Shown: piece by piece, positions 59,765 through 64,000 of the stretch
Layout of the letters: the number at the start of each line of letters is the position of its first letter
How positions within the stretch are numbered: position 1 is the stretch's first letter
Source of the DNA: Chloroflexota bacterium
Lineage (GTDB): Bacteria; Chloroflexota; Anaerolineae; Promineifilales; Promineifilaceae
Assembly (NCBI GenBank): GCA_017993775.1
Contig: JAGOMA010000025.1
Coordinates: 3,063 to 67,062 of the forward strand
Length of the DNA: 64,000 nt
Direction: 5' to 3'
The notes under the pieces: model-generated
What the model was told of the DNA's origin: nothing
What the model saw: only the letters and a program-made list of their open reading frames with translations
Databases searched by the model: none
Made by a program: the position numbers and the translations under genes

Positions 59765-61177
59765 TTACCCAATGGCAAACGCCTGGCCCAATTCCGGAAC
59801 GGTGACATTGAGAAACCCTTGTTCTTCTTGCAAAGCGTTGGCAAAGGAGAAAGCCGCCTCTTCTTCGCCATGGACGATGAAGGTATGCTGCGGCGGCTTT
59901 TGCAAGTGACCGGTCCAGGTGAGCAGTTCATGGCGATCGGCGTGGGCGCTGAAGCCGTTGATGGTTTCCACCTGGGCTTTCAGTTGGTATTCCTCGCCAA
60001 ATATTTTGACGATGGGTTGTTTTTCTACCAATCTGCGGCCCAACGTGTCTGGCGCTTGCCAACCAACAATTAAAATGGTGTTGCGGGGATCTTCGACGTT
60101 GTTTTTGAGGTGGTGGAGGATGCGCCCGGCTTCAGCCATGCCGCTGGCGCTGATGATAACGGCCGGTTCGCGCAGGAAGTTCAATTCTTTAGATTCGCTT
60201 GTGGTGCGTGTGTAGCGCATCATGTCGAAACCAAACGGGTCGCTGCCATGATTGGCAAGCATGAATCGGGCGATTTCTTCGTCGTATGATTCCGGGTGCA
60301 GGCGGTAAATGCCGGTGGCGTCGATGGCTAATGGGCTGTCTACGTAGATGGGCAGATTTGGGGGGATGTCTCGGGATTCGACCAGTTTATGGATGCGATA
60401 AACCAATTCTTGGGTACGACCTACGGCAAAGGCTGGCACAATTAGCTTGCCGCCACGCGCATAGGTGGCGTTGATGATTTTTTCCAGTTTGTCGCTGGCT
60501 TCTTCGAGGGCGGGATGGGTGCGGTTGCCGTAGGTGCTTTCGATGATGAGGACATCGGCGCGGTCGATGAAGGTGGGATCACGCAGAATGGGTCGGTCGG
60601 GGCGGCCTAAGTCGCCGCTGAATACGAGGCGCACATCTTGCCCGGTGGCCTGGTCTTCAATATCCAGTACGACGATGGCGGAACCGAGGATGTGCCCGGC
60701 GTCGAGGAAGGTGAGGGTGATGCCGGGCAGAAGGTTGTAGGGACGGCCGTATCCAATGCCCACAAAATGCTTCAGACATTCGATGGCATCTTCCACGGTG
60801 TAAATGGGGGTGAGCAGAGGTAGATTTTTGCGCGCTCTTTTTTTGTTCAGGTATTGAATATCGTAGTTTTGGATGTTGGCGCTGTCGCGCAGCATGATGG
60901 CGCACAGGTCGCGGGTGGCGTAGGTGCAGACGATGTCGCCGCGAAAGCCGCTTTTGACCAGATTGGGCACGTTGCCGCTGTGATCGATGTGGGCGTGGGA
61001 AAGCACTAGAATGTCGATGTCGGCGGTGTTGAAAGGTAGGTTTTGATTGCGCTGGTAACTTGCCTGGCGGGAGCCTTGGTAGAGGCCGCAGTCGAGCAGG
61101 ATTTTACGGCCGTTTACCGTCAGCAGATGTTGTGATCCAGTAACCGTGCGCACTGCGCCATGAAATTGAATATCCAT
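59765..61177 (-). CDS. Beta-CASP metallo-beta-lactamase-fold RNA hydrolase
   Basis: A 470-residue nuclease related to CPSF-73 and bacterial/archaeal RNA-processing enzymes. Zinc motif 2 is LVLSHAHIDHSGNVPNLVKS, motif 3 GHILGSA, motif 4 LVFSGDLGRPD. Beta-CASP motifs follow: IIESTYGNRTH (A), IISASGMAEAGRILHHL (B-like region) and GFSAHADRHELLTWTG with FIVHGEEEAA (C). It probably cleaves or processes RNA. A KH domain is absent. It is the second gene of an operon with RNase D (26-base gap), which supports an RNA-processing role. GGAGGG lies just before the ATG. Confidence 0.94.
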   Translation of the reverse strand: MDIQFHGAVRTVTGSQHLLTVNGRKILLDCGLYQGSRQASYQRNQNLPFNTADIDILVLSHAHIDHSGNVPNLVKSGFRGDIVCTYATRDLCAIMLRDSANIQNYDIQYLNKKRARKNLPLLTPIYTVEDAIECLKHFVGIGYGRPYNLLPGITLTFLDAGHILGSAIVVLDIEDQATGQDVRLVFSGDLGRPDRPILRDPTFIDRADVLIIESTYGNRTHPALEEASDKLEKIINATYARGGKLIVPAFAVGRTQELVYRIHKLVESRDIPPNLPIYVDSPLAIDATGIYRLHPESYDEEIARFMLANHGSDPFGFDMMRYTRTTSESKELNFLREPAVIISASGMAEAGRILHHLKNNVEDPRNTILIVGWQAPDTLGRRLVEKQPIVKIFGEEYQLKAQVETINGFSAHADRHELLTWTGHLQKPPQHTFIVHGEEEAAFSFANALQEEQGFLNVTVPELGQAFAIG

Positions 61178-61203
61178 GCTGCCCTCCAGCTCTTTTGGGG
61201 TTG

Positions 61204-62331
61204 CTACTGGTGATTTGCCAGCAGTTTGATGATTTCGCTGCCATATGTTTGGCAGTGCCAGGCTCCAATTCCCAGTTGGATGAGTTCATCGGCGGTGCGG
61301 GGGTTTTCGCGGGCAATTGTCCACAAGACATCGCGGCTTAGGATGACGTCGGATTCTACGCCCCGCTTTTGAGCGCGCTGCTTGCGCCAATTGTGCAGCT
61401 TTTCGTAGCGGCATAACACGTCGTCGGGTGGTCGGGACGGCCGTTTCGGCTGCTTCGGCGCTGGTCCAGATTCGTTCTCGGCAATGACCCGCAAAAGCTG
61501 CCGTCCATATCGCCGCAGTTGGCCCGAAGACATGCCATACACCTGACCCAACTCAGACGATGTGTGCGGCATCTGGCGCACAATTTCCATCATTGTGCGG
61601 TCGCCAAATATCTTAAAGAGGGGTTGATTGCGCCGTTGGGCTTCTTGATCTCGGTAAATGGTGATGGCTTTTAGGACGGCGCGCTGCTCGCCCGACAATT
61701 CGTGAACGCCATGAATCGACCAGAAGCTCTCCGGGTCAAATTCATGATTTCCCGGTTGGACTTTGGTTTGGTCCAGAAAGATTTCTTGCGCCTCGACAAT
61801 TCGATTGGCGGCTTGGAGTTCACGTTCCAGGTGATCGCGCAGTTGGAGGAGGTCGTGGGTGTCGTGTTGGGCATAGGTGAGCTGCGCCGGGGATAACGGC
61901 CGTCTGCACCAGTTCGATTTTTGGTATTGCTTATCTAATTTAAGGCCAAATACCTTTTCCAGTAAGTTGGCCAGACCATATTGTTTATACCCAAGAATAC
62001 GCGCCGCCCACATCGTATCGAACAAATTATTCAGCTTCCATTCGTATTCTCGTTTGAGCAGGATCAGGTCATATTCGGCCGCATGAAAGACCTTTTCCAC
62101 GGCCGTATCCGCCAGCAGTTCCCCTAGACCCGTTAAGTCTAAAGGCGCTACCGGATCGATAATATAATCTTGGCTGGGGATAGAGATCTGGATGAGGCAA
62201 ACCCGCTCCCGATAGGCGTACATGCTGTTGGCTTCCAGATCGATGGCAAAACGAGATTCCTGTCTTAGGGCCGCGAGGCACTCTTGCCAACTGGTCTGCG
62301 TGGTTATCAATTTGTGGGGTGGCAACGGCAC
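61204..62331 (-). CDS. rnd: Ribonuclease D-like 3'-5' exonuclease
   Basis: A 375-residue DEDD-y exonuclease with two C-terminal HRDC domains. Catalytic motifs are FAIDLEANSMYAY (D.E), VFHAAEYDLILLK (D) and YAQHDTHDLLQLRDHL (Y...D). The HRDC regions lie around residues 185-265 and 300-375 (MPHTSSELGQVYGMSSGQLR; ENPRTADELIQLGIGAWH). It trims RNA 3' ends. The start is GTG at 62331 with GGAG before it; the longer frame reaching 62415 would begin in the repeat element at 62395 and lacks support. It is followed by the beta-CASP gene. Confidence 0.93.
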   Translation of the reverse strand: MPLPPHKLITTQTSWQECLAALRQESRFAIDLEANSMYAYRERVCLIQISIPSQDYIIDPVAPLDLTGLGELLADTAVEKVFHAAEYDLILLKREYEWKLNNLFDTMWAARILGYKQYGLANLLEKVFGLKLDKQYQKSNWCRRPLSPAQLTYAQHDTHDLLQLRDHLERELQAANRIVEAQEIFLDQTKVQPGNHEFDPESFWSIHGVHELSGEQRAVLKAITIYRDQEAQRRNQPLFKIFGDRTMMEIVRQMPHTSSELGQVYGMSSGQLRRYGRQLLRVIAENESGPAPKQPKRPSRPPDDVLCRYEKLHNWRKQRAQKRGVESDVILSRDVLWTIARENPRTADELIQLGIGAWHCQTYGSEIIKLLANHQ

Positions 62332-62672
62332 AAACAATCTCCGTTTAGTGTGATAGCTAGGACGACAGTGGATGGTATACACTGTAGATTTGTAATTGTT
62401 CGGTTTCTCTGGCAAGACTCCAAGGGTTTGATACCCAAATAATCCAAATTCTCAGGAGCAAACCCTTGGGGTCTGTATAGTCAGGTAGACTTTCAATTTA
62501 CCATCCTGAATTTCAACAAACATTATACCATTTGTGTCAAATAGAGCGATGATTGGCAGAAGGCGGGCTGGCGCCATAAAGAATTCCCGCCTAGTTAATG
62601 TGAAAATTAAGGCAGTAGGTGTAACAATAGGGTGGTAATCCCATTAGATCTCAAGTATTGGTGAGTTGATAG
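62332..62672. other. Intergenic region with repeat element
   Basis: No gene is seen. It holds the divergent promoters of RNase D and the hybrid kinase, and the repeat element at 62395-62485. Confidence 0.5.
62395..62485 (+). repeat. Hairpin-ended intergenic element, copy g
   Basis: Has GTTCGGTTTCTC at the left, arms AGACTCCAAGGGTTT (62415-62429) and AAACCCTTGGGGTCT (62460-62474), a middle AATCCAAATTCTCAGGAG identical to copy e in most positions, and GTATAG on the right. It lies between the divergent RNase D and kinase genes. Confidence 0.9.
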
Positions 62673-63959
62673 ATGAATACAATAGCCAGAGTGCTTTACA
62701 TAGAAGATGATAACGACAGCCGTCGATTGGTTTCTCGTGTGCTACGTAATTCAGGGTATGAGGTGGTGTTGGCCTCTGATGGCCTGGAGGGGGTCACGAT
62801 GGCGCGAACCACACAGCCGCATCTGGTGTTAATGGATATCAACCTGCCCAATATGGATGGGCGGGCAGTGACCACGCGCCTGCGCAGCCTGCCCAATCTG
62901 GAGACAGTGCCAATTGTGGCCCTGACGGCGAACAATTCGCCGGGCAGCCGCGAATTGGCGCTGGCTGCCGGCTGCACGGGTTATCTCACCAAGCCAATCG
63001 ACGTGGATGCTTTGCCGGATGAAGTGGATGCGTTTTTACACGGCCGTATCCAAACCCTCACCGAGACCGTCCGTTACGAACAACTGCAACGCCACGCGCA
63101 AGATATGGTCACCCAATTGGAAGACAAACTGCGTGAGCTGGAAAAAACCAACCAGCGCCTTTACCGGCTGGATCGGTTGAAAAGCGATTTTATCACCCTG
63201 GCGTCGCACGAACTGCGCACGCCGCTGACCCTGGTAAGCGGGTACGCGCAGTTGTTAGACATGCAAATTCGGCAGTTGAAGGATGAAGACCAGAGTGGGT
63301 TGGTGGATTGGCAACGGCCGTTAACCTCTGTGGAAAAAATGATTCGGGGCATGGCCCGCCTGGCCCAGGTGGTCGATGAAATCATCGGCATTTCTCGCAT
63401 TGCCACCAACCGCCTGGACCTTTACCTGGAGGCAGTTTCTTTGGCCAACCTGGTCAATGCCATTGTGGCTGAAATGCAGCCGGTATGCGCGAAGCGCTCC
63501 ATAGAAATTGAAGTCACCGGGCTGCAAGGTTTGCCGCCGATTCAAGGGGATAAGGAGCATTTGCACACGGCCGTTACCAATGTCATCGAAAACGCCATCA
63601 AATTCACCCCCGACGACCACTCGATTTTCATTTCCGGCTCCACCGAAGCGGGCGCCGTCCTGCTGCACATCAAAGATTCCGGCATAGGCATCGCCCCCGA
63701 AGACCAGCCCTACATTTTCGATCAGTTCTACATTGTTGGCTCCATCGACCACCATTCCAGCAGCAAATCATCATTCTTGGGCGGTGGCTTGGGGGTAGGG
63801 CTGGCTGTAGCCAGGGGGATTATTCAGGCGCATAACGGCCGTATCTGGGTAGAAAGCGCCGGCCAGGATTTTGCGACCCTCCCCGGCAGCACCTTCCACA
63901 TCCTCCTCCCCACGGCATCCACGGCCAGCGAAACGCCAAAGTTAACGGCCGTCAGTTAA
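62673..63959 (+). CDS. Receiver-histidine kinase (response regulator with HisKA/HATPase)
   Basis: A 428-residue soluble protein. The receiver (1-122) has D55 (LVLMDINLPN) and the conserved lysine in GYLTKPIDV. A coiled-coil linker (about 130-165) leads to HisKA with H179 in FITLASHELRTPLTLVSG. The HATPase has VIENAIKFTP (N box) and LHIKDSGIGIAPEDQ (G1), with GVGLAVARGIIQAHNGRIWV as G2. The receiver comes before the kinase, unlike classical hybrid kinases, so it may be phosphorylated by another kinase and pass the signal on. No partner regulator lies beside it. It is preceded by an AT-rich leader. Confidence 0.92.
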   Translation: MNTIARVLYIEDDNDSRRLVSRVLRNSGYEVVLASDGLEGVTMARTTQPHLVLMDINLPNMDGRAVTTRLRSLPNLETVPIVALTANNSPGSRELALAAGCTGYLTKPIDVDALPDEVDAFLHGRIQTLTETVRYEQLQRHAQDMVTQLEDKLRELEKTNQRLYRLDRLKSDFITLASHELRTPLTLVSGYAQLLDMQIRQLKDEDQSGLVDWQRPLTSVEKMIRGMARLAQVVDEIIGISRIATNRLDLYLEAVSLANLVNAIVAEMQPVCAKRSIEIEVTGLQGLPPIQGDKEHLHTAVTNVIENAIKFTPDDHSIFISGSTEAGAVLLHIKDSGIGIAPEDQPYIFDQFYIVGSIDHHSSSKSSFLGGGLGVGLAVARGIIQAHNGRIWVESAGQDFATLPGSTFHILLPTASTASETPKLTAVS

Positions 63960-64000
63960 CCACTCACGGCGCCTTCGCCGCATACCAATCCCAAAACCGC

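Larger units (their letters stand above)
502..63952. repeat. Dispersed palindromic octamer ACGGCCGT (about 138 copies)
   Basis: By hand count the palindrome occurs about 138 times in the window (the tally may be off by a few). At roughly 57% GC about 1.6 are expected by chance. Examples are 502-509, 2220-2227, 24060s, 43560s-43800s and 63945-63952. Most lie inside genes and are read in all three phases, giving Thr-Ala-Val, Asn/Asp/Tyr-Gly-Arg, or Arg-Pro codons. The neighbouring variants TCGGCCGT and GCGGCCGT are much rarer. Only about five copies lie between 47.2 and 56.4 kb and one in nifJ. Confidence 0.95.

Noticed and set aside
62332-62415. N-terminal extension of RNase D to 62415
   Set aside because: The extension begins in the hairpin repeat element, whereas GTG at 62331 has a ribosome-binding site.
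1-64000. Prophage, insertion-sequence, integron, restriction-modification or toxin-antitoxin system
   Set aside because: No transposase, integrase, methyltransferase-restriction pair, phage structural or toxin-antitoxin gene was recognised; the single HNH gene at 56501 belongs to a common free-standing group.
1-64000. tRNA or rRNA genes
   Set aside because: No cloverleaf-like or conserved rRNA sequence was seen by reading, although no covariance search could be run.

Overview
The window is a 64 kb chromosomal segment of a free-living bacterium, most plausibly a Chloroflexota member (Anaerolineae/Ardenticatenia type). That placement is inference, because no rRNA gene is present. It rests on moderately high GC, a SARP/BTAD regulator, a tight-adherence (Tad) locus with no outer-membrane secretin, many polytopic glycosyltransferase-like proteins, a pyruvate:ferredoxin oxidoreductase, and the overall mix of families. 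I see no tRNA or rRNA gene, prophage, transposase gene or CRISPR array.

Layout. 1-240 is a 90-bp tandem repeat. 240-8.4 kb carries a BTAD regulator, FtsK, an S1-domain protein, BirA, a small membrane protein and an MFS transporter. 8.4-13 kb holds two family-2 glycosyltransferases, a PhnD-like lipoprotein and a membrane-anchored surface protein. 13.1-17.8 kb holds an ABC ATPase with a permease that is fused to a SpoIIM-like domain, then Lgt with an unusual inserted domain beside a CDP-alcohol phosphatidyltransferase. 18.3-23 kb is NifJ with a dihydroorotate-dehydrogenase-like partner. 23.2-29 kb holds a beta-helix surface-type protein coupled to trpF, a YraQ/YcgQ-like membrane pair, a beta-propeller protein and a CBS-ACT protein. 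29.3-32.3 kb is an ECF sigma factor with a very large FecR/DUF5666-like partner. 32.3-38.5 kb holds PrpE-type acyl-CoA synthetase, an EEP-family nuclease/phosphatase, a zincin-like protein and a peptide-binding lipoprotein. 38.7-47.2 kb holds a receiver-Roadblock protein, RimK, and a five-gene lipid-linked-sugar/membrane glycosyltransferase operon. 47.4-54.6 kb is a two-component pair plus a Tad pilus locus: a 49-residue Flp pilin, CpaE, CpaF, TadB and TadC. 54.6-64 kb holds ComF, HPF, LMW phosphatase, HNH nuclease, NIF3, Kbl, a beta-CASP hydrolase, RNase D and a receiver/histidine kinase.

Two DNA-level signals stand out. First, the palindromic octamer ACGGCCGT occurs about 138 times by hand count, where chance predicts roughly one to two. 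It appears in all reading phases inside genes, but is scarce in nifJ and the Tad region. Second, a family of hairpin-ended intergenic elements of roughly 75-95 bp recurs at several gene boundaries. At the protein level the most unusual items are Lgt with an inserted RNA-polymerase-alpha-CTD-like domain and the ABC-2 permease/SpoIIM fusion.
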